Shown here: positions 34,632 through 42,253 of the stretch, one piece after another | How positions within the stretch are numbered: the first letter of the stretch is position 1 | How the letters are laid out: the number at the start of each line of letters is the position of its first letter | From: Lachnospiraceae bacterium | GTDB taxonomy: Bacteria > Bacillota > Clostridia > Lachnospirales > Lachnospiraceae | Reading direction: 5' to 3' | DNA length: 43,339 bases | Assembly (NCBI GenBank): GCA_017438305.1 | Contig: JAFRVX010000082.1 | Coordinates: forward strand, 1 to 43,339 | The notes under the pieces: generated by a model | What the model was told of the DNA's origin: nothing | Databases searched by the model: none | What the model saw: the letters and a program-made list of their open reading frames with translations, nothing else | Position numbers and translations under genes: made by a program

Positions 34632-35528
34632 ATGTCAAAACTCGGTGTACTGCTCTTTCGGAAGATCTTTGAATCCGGCGATGCGAAGCGCATCGCTTCC
34701 CAGAAGCAGGATCTTTCGGATCTGGAGATCCGGAAGGACATTCCCTACAGGAATGACGGCGACCGGGGACATCTTCTGGATATCTATGCTCTGCCGGATA
34801 CGCCGGCCGACGCGCCGGTCATGGTGAACATCCATGGAGGCGGCCTTTTTGCCTCCTATAAGGAAGTGAATGCCCACTTTAATTACGAGTGGGCCAGAAT
34901 GGGTTACCGGGTGGTGAGCATCAGCTACCGGCGGATCCCGGAAGTGACGATGATCTGGCAGGTGTCGGATGTGATGTACGCCCTTCGGTTCCTTCAGGAA
35001 AACAGGAGGGACCTGGGGCTGCACCTGGACAATGCTTACCTTACCGGAGATTCGGCCGGAGCGCTTCTGGCTCTCTTTGCCCTTTCTCTGAACAGCAGTG
35101 AAGAGCTGCAGCGGATCTTTCATGTACCTTCAGCGGGCTTTTCCTTTAAGGCGGCGGGGCTGATCTCCATCATGCTGGATACCCAGCGCAGGGACATTAT
35201 GAGGGTCATAAACAGCGTGATCCTTGGAAAAAGAAAAGTGAGCGAAATGTATGAAGAATATCTTCTTGCGCCGGAAAAGCTGCTTGAGGAGGCGGAGCTG
35301 CCGCCTTTATATCTGGTGACGAGTAAAGAGGATCTGATCCGGAAGGACACCCTGAAGCTGGCGAGCCGCCTTAAGGATAACGGAGATGTTTTTATCCTGA
35401 AGGATTATCCGAAGGGTCAGACGCATAAACTGGGCCATGTGTTCTCCGTAACCTATCCGATGTATGAAGAGAGCCGGGAAGTCTTCCGGGAGATGAGCCG
35501 GTTTTTCGAAGCCCACAGTGGCTATTGA
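34632..35528 (+). CDS. Alpha/beta hydrolase (hormone-sensitive-lipase type)
   Basis: A 298-aa esterase-like enzyme with the HGGG oxyanion motif (68-71), nucleophile Ser141 in GDSAG, Asp234 in TSKEDL and His269 in KLGHVF. This is the HSL/family IV arrangement, which acts on short acyl esters. AGGAGG precedes the ATG. It lies 41 nt after sbcC and may be read from the same promoter, though its function has no obvious link with DNA repair. Its stop overlaps the -35 box of the next promoter. Confidence 0.85.
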   Translation: MSKLGVLLFRKIFESGDAKRIASQKQDLSDLEIRKDIPYRNDGDRGHLLDIYALPDTPADAPVMVNIHGGGLFASYKEVNAHFNYEWARMGYRVVSISYRRIPEVTMIWQVSDVMYALRFLQENRRDLGLHLDNAYLTGDSAGALLALFALSLNSSEELQRIFHVPSAGFSFKAAGLISIMLDTQRRDIMRVINSVILGKRKVSEMYEEYLLAPEKLLEEAELPPLYLVTSKEDLIRKDTLKLASRLKDNGDVFILKDYPKGQTHKLGHVFSVTYPMYEESREVFREMSRFFEAHSGY

Positions 35529-35553
35529 CATTTCCCATCGATTTTATTATCTT
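35525..35553 (+). promoter_or_regulatory. Probable promoter of the TerD-like gene
   Basis: Consensus TTGACA (35525-35530) overlaps the upstream stop codon; 17-bp spacer; TATCTT (35548-35553). It predicts a leader of about 275 nt. Confidence 0.6.
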
Positions 35554-35559
35554 TAAAAC

Positions 35560-35824
35560 AGAACACCCCGAAAGGGGACCCGGGTATCGCTCTGATTTCA
35601 TCGTAGATTTTTTAGGGGAATTAATGTCGGAGCACAGGCGTTCCGGTCTCGCGGACGGCAGGCATTGCCGCTCACGGTAACGCAGTGGTTTCATCGTTTT
35701 GATCCGACGGCGAAAGCTGTCATCCGGTACTTTGCCGCTGCTCATTGACCGGGATCCGGGAGTAAAGAGAGAATGACTGCAGGACCTGCATAGCGGGTTT
35801 GCTTTTCATTCTCTCTTACTGTAT
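35560..35824 (+). ncRNA. Candidate structured leader or small RNA, class unknown
   Basis: The 308-nt spacer 35529-35836 has no credible gene but many hairpins: CCCC-GAAA-GGGG (35566-35577), a GGCA/TGCC stem near 35660, GACGGC-GAAA-GCTGTC (35706-35721, one G-U), TGCAGG-A-CCTGCA (35778-35790), and a long closing stem AGAGAGAATGA (35766-35776) with TCATTCTCTCT (35806-35816) just before the ribosome site. Two GNRA tetraloops point to a folded RNA. I recognise no Rfam class. It could be a cis-regulator or an independent RNA. Confidence 0.4.
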
Positions 35825-35836
35825 AAGGAGGCTTGT

Positions 35837-38380
35837 ATGAAAAAAGAACTGCTTGAACAGGCTAACCGATTTTTCTTTAATAAAAAAGAGAAGGTGATCT
35901 TCCCGGAGAACCGGGATCCGGTCGTCGAGCCGCTCAATGTGCGGCTGCAGACGGCAGCGGGGATGCTGACGGATCTGGACACCTTGGGATATGCCTTCCC
36001 CGAGGAGGAGGCCGCCAGGATAACGGATCTTTCAACAGAGGATATGGCCCTTATTTACCGCCTGCTGCTTCAGGCAGCCCGGACTGCAAAAGGGGCGGAT
36101 GTGGAGCATCGTCTGCTGTTTAAAGACTTCCCCGAGGATGTAAAAAATACGGATATCGATACCCTTTCCGACATCCGTTTCTTCTCGTATTTCACCACCT
36201 TTTTGGATATCCTGACCGGAAGAGAGGCTCTGAAGGACGGGCTGACCAGAAGCTTTGTGGACGAAGTCATGGCCCGGGAGCGAAAGATCCGGGACCAGGC
36301 GGAAAAGCCGCTGAAGACCTTGTCGGAAAAAATCCGGGAAATAGCCCGTAAAGGACAGGAGCAAAAGATTGGGGAAAAAACCCATAAAGCACAGGAGCAA
36401 AAGGCCGATGAGCCGAAGAACGACCCGAAGATCATCACCGTCCATCTGGGAACGGAGGATGAATTCTTTGATATGGTGAGAAGCCTTCTGGGAGCCAGGT
36501 CTTCTCTGTCGGATTACGATAAAGAGCTGGTTTCCTGGATGATCGGTCATTTTGATCAGGAGTTGTACCTGCCGGACAAGGTGGTCTTTAAGGAGACCCA
36601 GGCCTTTCTGGACCGGGAAGGGTTCAGGATCGGCATGGAAACCGGCAGCACGGACCATATAGATATCAAAACGCTCAAGGATTTCAAACGCCTTCTGGCC
36701 GTTCTTTCTGAAAAAGATGTGTCCTTATCGGAGAAGCTCATCATCAGGAAATTCAGCCCGGATGAAGAAAGACTTTTGAGCCGGATCTTCGCAAAAGCCA
36801 TCCGGGAGAATTATCCGCTTATGATGGAGTCCATGCAGACCAGAAGGGCTCAGCGCTTCAGGGATACGGTTCTTTACGGTCGGAATTCCCGGCTTCATTT
36901 TGAAGAAAAGGCGGATCGCCGGCTTATCGGAGCCTTCTTTAAGGCAGCCGAAAAGCAGCACTCAAAGATGCATGATTATGAAGAAGCCCTGGCGGCTCAC
37001 GATTATCCGAAAGCGGCGGACATTCTTTACCGGATCTCGCCCACGCTGCTGATCCAGCATGTCAGGGAACTGGCGGGAAAGACCTGGGCCTGGAAGACGG
37101 AGTCCGGCGTTTCAGAAAACGACGAGACGGTAAAGAGCCTCCTTCAGCTGGTGAAAAAAGCGGCGGAGCAGGTGGATATCAAAACCCTGCTTTCCTGTGA
37201 ATTGGAACTTAAGCCGGACCGGGAGAATTATAAGTTTATCCTTCCCAAAGGCTCTTCCATAAATCTTATCGTCAAGGAAAACAAGTCTGCCATTGTTCCG
37301 GAGGAACTTTCCGCGGACCTGATCTCCTGTCTGGAAGAAGGGATCGCTTCCCAGATCCAGAAGCTGCCTCCGCTTGTGGAAAACGGGACCGGGATGATCT
37401 ATATCGATCCTGTGCTGGCCTCGTGTCCCATCCCGTCAGACGGCAATAAGGAAACCGGCGTCAACCGGGCGGTGGCCGTGGGGACCCATCTTCCCGTCAA
37501 AGCCGGGCGGATCATGCGGGCCTGGCTGTACAAGCAGGCAGACCGGGATCAGTTCATCGATTTTTCCTGTGCCTTCCTGAACAGCGATTACCGGTTTGTG
37601 GGACAGGTTTCCTGGAATAACTTAAAGGAAGGGGACTTTGCCTTCCATTCCGGAGATACAGCCGCCTGCTCCGGCGACGGATGTACGGAAGTGATCGATG
37701 TGGACTTGCAGCAGCTGAAGGAACTGCATCCGGATGCCAGATACATTGCCTACCAGGTCCTCATGTGGGACCGGGTGCCCGTGAATTCGGCCAACCGTAT
37801 TTTTGCCGCATTTGCCCCGGCGCAGCGTGTGGGAGAGGAACAGGGAAAGAAACTTGAAAAAGATCCCATGGATATCTGCAGCCCGTTGGACGTCCAGATG
37901 AAAGTGGATGTCAGAAGTGAGGCTGCCAACGTGGTGCCGCTGCTTTATGATATCGATGCGCAGGAACTCATCTATCTGAATGTTCCGCTGAAAAAGGGCA
38001 GGACCCTCAAAGAGCTGGAAAGAGCGGATTACTACGCAGGGAATAAGCGGCATTTTGAACTGCCGGAAGACTGCGAAAAGCTTGAAAAATATGCCTCGGA
38101 TTTTGCTCTTCTCTGTTACGCTCTGGAAAGCACCCGAAGACCGTCCATCAAAGATCTGGCGGACCGTTATGTCCTGTACGGCGGCTATCAGATCACGGAA
38201 GAGAAGGAAAAAGCCGACATCCTGTTCTTATCTGACAGGACAGAGTCGGAAGACAGAAGAGAACCGCTTCCTGATGGGGAGGCAAGAGGTCCGAGGCTCA
38301 TGGTCACGCCTTACGACCGGGACATCATCATGGGGAAGCTCATCCCCGAAGCGGCCCGGATAAAAGAAGTGAAGGAATAA
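35837..38380 (+). CDS. Large protein with TerD-like C-terminal domain
   Basis: An 847-aa soluble protein. Residues 1-540 are mostly helical and unrecognised, with a charged Lys/Glu linker near 160-200. Residues about 542-770 fit the TerD (tellurium/stress response, Ca-binding) pattern: a start like VGTHLPVKAGRIMRAWLY, a DFSCAFLNSDYRFVGQVSW strand pair, HSGD (604-607), a CTEVIDVDLQQL segment and ARYIAYQVLMW. I relate it tentatively to the MXAN_6230/SCO0930 type of large proteins with a TerD-like end. TerD proteins work in stress-linked surface complexes, usually beside terB or terC; none is here. AAGGAGG precedes the ATG. It has its own promoter and long leader. Confidence 0.5.
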   Translation: MKKELLEQANRFFFNKKEKVIFPENRDPVVEPLNVRLQTAAGMLTDLDTLGYAFPEEEAARITDLSTEDMALIYRLLLQAARTAKGADVEHRLLFKDFPEDVKNTDIDTLSDIRFFSYFTTFLDILTGREALKDGLTRSFVDEVMARERKIRDQAEKPLKTLSEKIREIARKGQEQKIGEKTHKAQEQKADEPKNDPKIITVHLGTEDEFFDMVRSLLGARSSLSDYDKELVSWMIGHFDQELYLPDKVVFKETQAFLDREGFRIGMETGSTDHIDIKTLKDFKRLLAVLSEKDVSLSEKLIIRKFSPDEERLLSRIFAKAIRENYPLMMESMQTRRAQRFRDTVLYGRNSRLHFEEKADRRLIGAFFKAAEKQHSKMHDYEEALAAHDYPKAADILYRISPTLLIQHVRELAGKTWAWKTESGVSENDETVKSLLQLVKKAAEQVDIKTLLSCELELKPDRENYKFILPKGSSINLIVKENKSAIVPEELSADLISCLEEGIASQIQKLPPLVENGTGMIYIDPVLASCPIPSDGNKETGVNRAVAVGTHLPVKAGRIMRAWLYKQADRDQFIDFSCAFLNSDYRFVGQVSWNNLKEGDFAFHSGDTAACSGDGCTEVIDVDLQQLKELHPDARYIAYQVLMWDRVPVNSANRIFAAFAPAQRVGEEQGKKLEKDPMDICSPLDVQMKVDVRSEAANVVPLLYDIDAQELIYLNVPLKKGRTLKELERADYYAGNKRHFELPEDCEKLEKYASDFALLCYALESTRRPSIKDLADRYVLYGGYQITEEKEKADILFLSDRTESEDRREPLPDGEARGPRLMVTPYDRDIIMGKLIPEAARIKEVKE

Positions 38381-38421
38381 AGAGTACAGAAGAAATAAGG
38401 ATGATCAAAGAACCTGTGATA

Positions 38422-38452
38422 AACTCCCGGCAATGAATTACGGTCGGGAGTT
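38422..38452 (+). terminator. Hairpin after the TerD-like gene
   Basis: AACTCCCG (38422-38429) pairs with CGGGAGTT (38445-38452). No T-run follows on the plus strand, so it may be an mRNA-stabilising stem rather than a terminator. Confidence 0.35.
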
Positions 38453-38481
38453 AGCAAAAAAGCTGTTTGCTGTCCGGCGTG

Positions 38482-38541
38482 AGATCCTGTCAGACTGTCT
38501 GGGGCTGTCTGCCTGAGGATCTTATGCCGGATCTTTTATTT
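38482..38541 (+). terminator. Possible terminator with alternative pairing
   Basis: AGATCCT (38482-38488) can pair with AGGATCT (38516-38522), or its first six bases with GGATCT (38529-38534), which is followed by TTTATTTC. The second pairing would act as a terminator before the lipoprotein gene. Confidence 0.4.
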
Positions 38542-38620
38542 CAGCAGGGTAACCAATCGGTTTAAGCCCTGTCTGTATAGATAGATCATATGAATTACAG
38601 ATCATCTGGAGGACAGAATC

Positions 38621-40036
38621 ATGAAAAGAAATATACTGGCCTGTCTGCTTTGCCTGGCCGTCATAACGCTTTCGGCCTGCGGCAGCAATCAGCCGCTGCC
38701 GGAGATATCCAGTGCCGAGTCTTCTCATCAGACGGATAAATCCGATTCACAGCATCCGGAGAATAAAACCGCCTCGGAAGATCCGGGGGACAAGAAGACC
38801 TCGGAAGTTCCGGAGGACAAAACGACCTCTGAGGCTTCAGCCGAAAAGACCTCTTCTGAAGCGGCAAAGGATGATGCAGAGCAGTCGGAATCGCATGACG
38901 AGAAGGACCCGAAAAAGGATGCGCTTCTTCCGCAGATCATTGACAGATATGGTGATCAGGTGGGAACGCTTCCCCACGGCTCCGTCTGTACAGCGGTGGA
39001 TTCCGGGATCTTTTCAAGCGTGTTCGAGATCCCCGAGGGAAGTTATTTCGGAAAGGCGTCCTATTATTTCTTCAATGAAAAAAATCATTCGAACGTCCTG
39101 CTGGGGACCCTGGAGGATCAGGGTTATGAAGCTGTCTATGCCCGGACGGAATTGAACGGGCTCCTGTATACTCTGGCCATTTCCGGAAATCCCATGGACA
39201 AGGCAGCCGACAAGCTTCTGCTCCTTGCCTTTGATCCGGAGAATGCGGCGATGGAGCAGTTCACCGTGTCTGAAAACGGTTTTCCTTATGCAGCCATGGC
39301 AGCGGTGGACGGGAAGCTGCTGATCATGAATCATGAGATGAAGGAAGACACGGCAAAACACACAGCGGATAAACTTTATGAGTTTGATCCTGCCTCGAAA
39401 ACCATCTGGGAACTGCTGACTTTTTCTGCGGAGAAAGAATCCCTTCGGGGCGTCTGCGCAGCGGAAGACGGGTTTTATCTGTTAAGACTCAGGTTCAGTG
39501 AAAACAGTGAGCCGGTGCTTTGCCTGGACAGCTATTCGCCGGAGGGGAAGAAAGCCGCAGAGCTGGAGCTGAATGAAACTTTTATTACGGCAGCGTTGAG
39601 GATCCATGGAATGACAGGCCGTCAGGATGCCCTGAATGAAATGGGTATGAATGTGAGCCGGTTTGCCGTGGTCGGCGGCCGGTATCTGTTCTATGAGAAT
39701 TTCGGCGTCGTCCGGCTGGTGCTGGATCTGGAGAAAAACGAAGCGATCTTTGCACAGGATGATCTCTGGACTTTCTCTATCGGAAACGGAGAGCCTGTTG
39801 TTTACCGGCTGCAGTTTTTAGGTGAAGAACCCGCGGAGCCGGAGATCTTCAGACTGATCAAGGGTGAGCTTGTCCCCGTATCCTTTACGCTTCCGGACGG
39901 CAGCCAGAAGGTTCAGGCCGTTTCCCGTTCCCTGAATGATACCTGGGTCATCATGACCCTCGAAGCTGCTGAAGGAAACCAGGCGATCAGCAGGGTGTAT
40001 CTGACAACCATCGATCCCGAGGAGGGAGCAGTATAA
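38621..40036 (+). CDS. Lipoprotein of unknown function, possible beta-propeller
   Basis: A 471-aa lipoprotein with signal peptide and lipobox LSAC (Cys20). Residues about 30-95 are a tether of roughly ten-residue repeats of the type DKTTSEVPE. The remainder (about 100-471) consists of short beta strands with repeated aromatic and Gly-Lys-Leu motifs (VDGKLLIMNHE, EDGFYLLRLRF, VGGRYLFYENF), as in propeller proteins, but I recognise no named family. It is anchored on the outer face of the membrane. GGAGG precedes the ATG. It converges on the propeller-like gene at 40212. Confidence 0.7.
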   Translation: MKRNILACLLCLAVITLSACGSNQPLPEISSAESSHQTDKSDSQHPENKTASEDPGDKKTSEVPEDKTTSEASAEKTSSEAAKDDAEQSESHDEKDPKKDALLPQIIDRYGDQVGTLPHGSVCTAVDSGIFSSVFEIPEGSYFGKASYYFFNEKNHSNVLLGTLEDQGYEAVYARTELNGLLYTLAISGNPMDKAADKLLLLAFDPENAAMEQFTVSENGFPYAAMAAVDGKLLIMNHEMKEDTAKHTADKLYEFDPASKTIWELLTFSAEKESLRGVCAAEDGFYLLRLRFSENSEPVLCLDSYSPEGKKAAELELNETFITAALRIHGMTGRQDALNEMGMNVSRFAVVGGRYLFYENFGVVRLVLDLEKNEAIFAQDDLWTFSIGNGEPVVYRLQFLGEEPAEPEIFRLIKGELVPVSFTLPDGSQKVQAVSRSLNDTWVIMTLEAAEGNQAISRVYLTTIDPEEGAV

Positions 40037-40091
40037 ATATCAGCTCGCCTTGTGGTAAGAACTTGGACAGTTGACAGTCGGTTTTTCGTAG

Positions 40092-40196
40092 TTAAAACTG
40101 CAGCACTATAGTCTTAACCCTGATTATTCCGGAGCTTTGGCCGCAACTATCCAGGCTTCCGGTTATGATCTTGCGGAACTTCCGGTCCTGAAATAA
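40092..40196 (+). pseudogene. Possible C-terminal gene fragment (34 codons)
   Basis: Between two convergent genes an open stretch runs from just after a TAG (40089) to a TAA (40194). It reads as plausible protein (NPDYSGALAATIQASGYDLA in its middle) but has no ATG and no ribosome site. It may be the tail of a lost gene or chance. Confidence 0.2.
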
Positions 40197-40211
40197 ATCA
40201 AATTTGATGTA

Positions 40212-41399
40212 TCACTCCCCGAAGATGTATATGGCGGCCTCTTGGATCATGCGCTCTGCGCTTAACAGGAGGCCGCCTTCCTTTGTGTTAAGGAAGGCCA
40301 CGTTGCTGGGACCGGAACCTGTATCGATGGTCTGGCTGAAGAACGATCCGGTTTCTTTATCCCAGCGGACCAGGAACAGTTCCCTGCGTCCCGATCTGGC
40401 GCCGGCGGCAAATACCTTTTCATCCTGCAGAATCCCGCAGGAAACAGCGTGATAAAAATCGTTTCCTGCCGGATGCTCATAGACCTGCTTCCAGGTATTG
40501 TCCTGCTGCTTGAAGATGCAGAAGCGGTTTCCGTGGAAGGGCAGGAGGCAGGCCATCTCGTCGAGGCCGTCGCCGTCCAGGTCGCAAAGAGCGATATCGC
40601 TGACCGGGATGGAAAGAAGCTGTTCGATTTCCCAGGACCCGCCTGCCTTTTCCGGCGGAAGGACCGCAAAAACGCCCTCGCGGCTGGCAATGAAGGCAGC
40701 CTCATGACCTTTCCACATTCCCTTAAAGAAACCATGGTTCACATAGTACTCTCCGGGAAGTGTCTGCAGAGGGATCTCATATCCTTCGGAAAACGTCTGC
40801 GGCGGGCGCTTATACTGCCCGGACATCCTCTGTATGGAGATTTCACAATCTTCAGGAGGCGTCTGCAGGGAGGACTGGAAATCTTCGGAAAGCATCTGTG
40901 AGGACGTCTGAAGATCCTCGAAAAGCTTTTCAGGCAGGATGCCTGCATATAAATGACCGGGCGTTGACCAGTCATCCGGATCCTTCTTTCCGCTGTGAAG
41001 AGAAGCCGCCAGAAGATACAGCGTACCGTCCGGGGCGGAAAGCGTATCAAAACGATGCAGATAATCCACCCGGGCGATCGGAGTATGGGTATAGCTGCCG
41101 CCAACTTTCCGGACGATCTCGATCCGGCTGTCCTTACAGTCCGCCATGGTATAAAAGCCGCGGGAAGTCAGCGCCCATCCGTCTTTCCCCGGGACCGGGA
41201 CAATGGACATGGTTCCGCCGCCCCCTTTCCAGATGGTCTCCCGAACGGAGAAACCGGGTCCGCTGTAAGATATGAGCAGGCCCTCACCTTCAGCGCCAAA
41301 CAACAGCACCGGGCCATCCTCCGCGAGAAGACCCAGGACAGCATAGCAGTTATCCATTTTGTCAAGCGTGATTTTATTAAAATGAAGCGGCTCTTTCAT
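40212..41399 (-). CDS. VCBS/FG-GAP-like repeat protein, cytoplasmic
   Basis: A 395-aa protein with no signal peptide. It reads as a beta propeller: repeated strands such as GPVLLFGAEGEGLLISY, GWALTSRGFYTM, HEAAFIASREGVFAVL, and a DLDGDGLDEMACLL segment (about residue 277) that is the DxDxDG calcium-loop of FG-GAP/VCBS repeats. An insert of about 60 residues (155-215) holds imperfect 11-12-residue units around SLQTPPED, coded by local duplications. Binding of a ligand, or a role as an aldose-type lyase, is possible; I assign none. AAAGGAG lies 12 nt before the ATG. It is divergent from the C-glycoside-deglycosidase-like pair. Confidence 0.6.
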   Translation of the reverse strand: MKEPLHFNKITLDKMDNCYAVLGLLAEDGPVLLFGAEGEGLLISYSGPGFSVRETIWKGGGGTMSIVPVPGKDGWALTSRGFYTMADCKDSRIEIVRKVGGSYTHTPIARVDYLHRFDTLSAPDGTLYLLAASLHSGKKDPDDWSTPGHLYAGILPEKLFEDLQTSSQMLSEDFQSSLQTPPEDCEISIQRMSGQYKRPPQTFSEGYEIPLQTLPGEYYVNHGFFKGMWKGHEAAFIASREGVFAVLPPEKAGGSWEIEQLLSIPVSDIALCDLDGDGLDEMACLLPFHGNRFCIFKQQDNTWKQVYEHPAGNDFYHAVSCGILQDEKVFAAGARSGRRELFLVRWDKETGSFFSQTIDTGSGPSNVAFLNTKEGGLLLSAERMIQEAAIYIFGE

Positions 41400-41793
41400 G
41401 GTGACAGCAGGCTCCTTTTTTGATGATTCTCATAAACATTTGATAAAACCCTTGGTTATTGGTTATGGAGAAAGTATATCACAGTATGCCGTGAAGCTGA
41501 AACGGAAAAAAGAAAAATAGCATCACGTGTTTTGGAAATTTACGTAGAAGGAAATACATTCGCCTTCGTCAGTTTACTGTACGGTTGTTCCGGCCGCAGA
41601 AACCGGAAAAGTTTCCTTCCGACCTGACAAAAGGATGGCCAAAGGATGGCGGACGGAGTCTTCTCCCGGTTTCATATGAACAGGGCTGCCTTTATGATCA
41701 GCTGTTATTATAAACCCCTTGAATTCCCCTCTCACAGAAGGTACAATAAAACCAGTGGAAGTCTGTAAAAAATCGTTTTAAGGAGGAGTTGCT
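41400..41793. other. Divergent spacer, propeller protein / deglycosidase-like pair
   Basis: 394 nt. An extended -10 (TGATATACT, minus strand, 41481-41473) could serve the left gene, and a good promoter serves the right pair. AAAGGATGGC is duplicated at 41630-41650. Confidence 0.6.
41719..41747 (+). promoter_or_regulatory. Promoter of the deglycosidase-like pair
   Basis: TTGAAT (41719-41724), 17-bp spacer, TACAAT (41742-41747). Confidence 0.65.
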
Positions 41794-42252
41794 ATGTTTG
41801 ATGATTATCTCATCAGAAAAGACAGTCTCCGGAACGTCGTCAAAGACGGGAAGGTCTGGGGATTCAAATTCGGCGTCCGGATCGCGGATTACCGCGGGTG
41901 CTTCCTGTCGCTTCATAACGGGTACTATGTGTGCTGCGACGGCGTGGAGTATCCCCGGGAAGACCAGCTTTTTGAGATCAACGGAAAAGCTCCCAGGACC
42001 TTTGAAGAGATCAAAACAGCGGTCTGGGAGCACTGGAACTTTGACGATGAGGGGACCCTTTATGTAAGAAAAGAAGGCGGGCTTGAACCCGGAATGCATA
42101 AGATCGGTCTGCAGCAGTCGATCCTGGCGGCCTACGGCTATATGCCGACGGACGAGCTTTGGGTCAAGGAGCCGCCGGTTCCGGGCCACGGTGCCGGCGC
42201 GGGAAAGACAGGCAGCATCAGCTGGTTCGATCTGGAATTGCAGGAGGGATGA
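41794..42252 (+). CDS. C-glycoside deglycosidase beta-subunit-like protein (DUF6379 type)
   Basis: A 152-aa protein that starts MFDDYLIRKDSLRNVVKDG and contains GFKFGVRIADYRGCFLSL and VRKEGGLEPGMHKIGL, features I know from the small subunit of C-glycoside deglycosidases (DgpB, DfgB and CarC relatives, DUF6379). That enzyme cleaves the C-C bond of 3-oxo-C-glycosides such as those made from puerarin or orientin; the beta subunit closes the active site. The partner follows after one nucleotide, which strongly supports the call. AAGGAGGAG sets the start. Identity is from remembered family sequence, not a search. Confidence 0.72.
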   Translation: MFDDYLIRKDSLRNVVKDGKVWGFKFGVRIADYRGCFLSLHNGYYVCCDGVEYPREDQLFEINGKAPRTFEEIKTAVWEHWNFDDEGTLYVRKEGGLEPGMHKIGLQQSILAAYGYMPTDELWVKEPPVPGHGAGAGKTGSISWFDLELQEG

Positions 42253-42253
42253 C

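Noticed and set aside
35392..35745. 117-codon minus-strand frame over the structured leader
   Set aside because: It is very basic, enters the hydrolase gene antisense and its region is better explained as RNA structure.
40071..40099. TTGACA box at 40071-40076 as a promoter
   Set aside because: The -10 positions give only AAAACT-like sequence and no gene follows in the convergent spacer.
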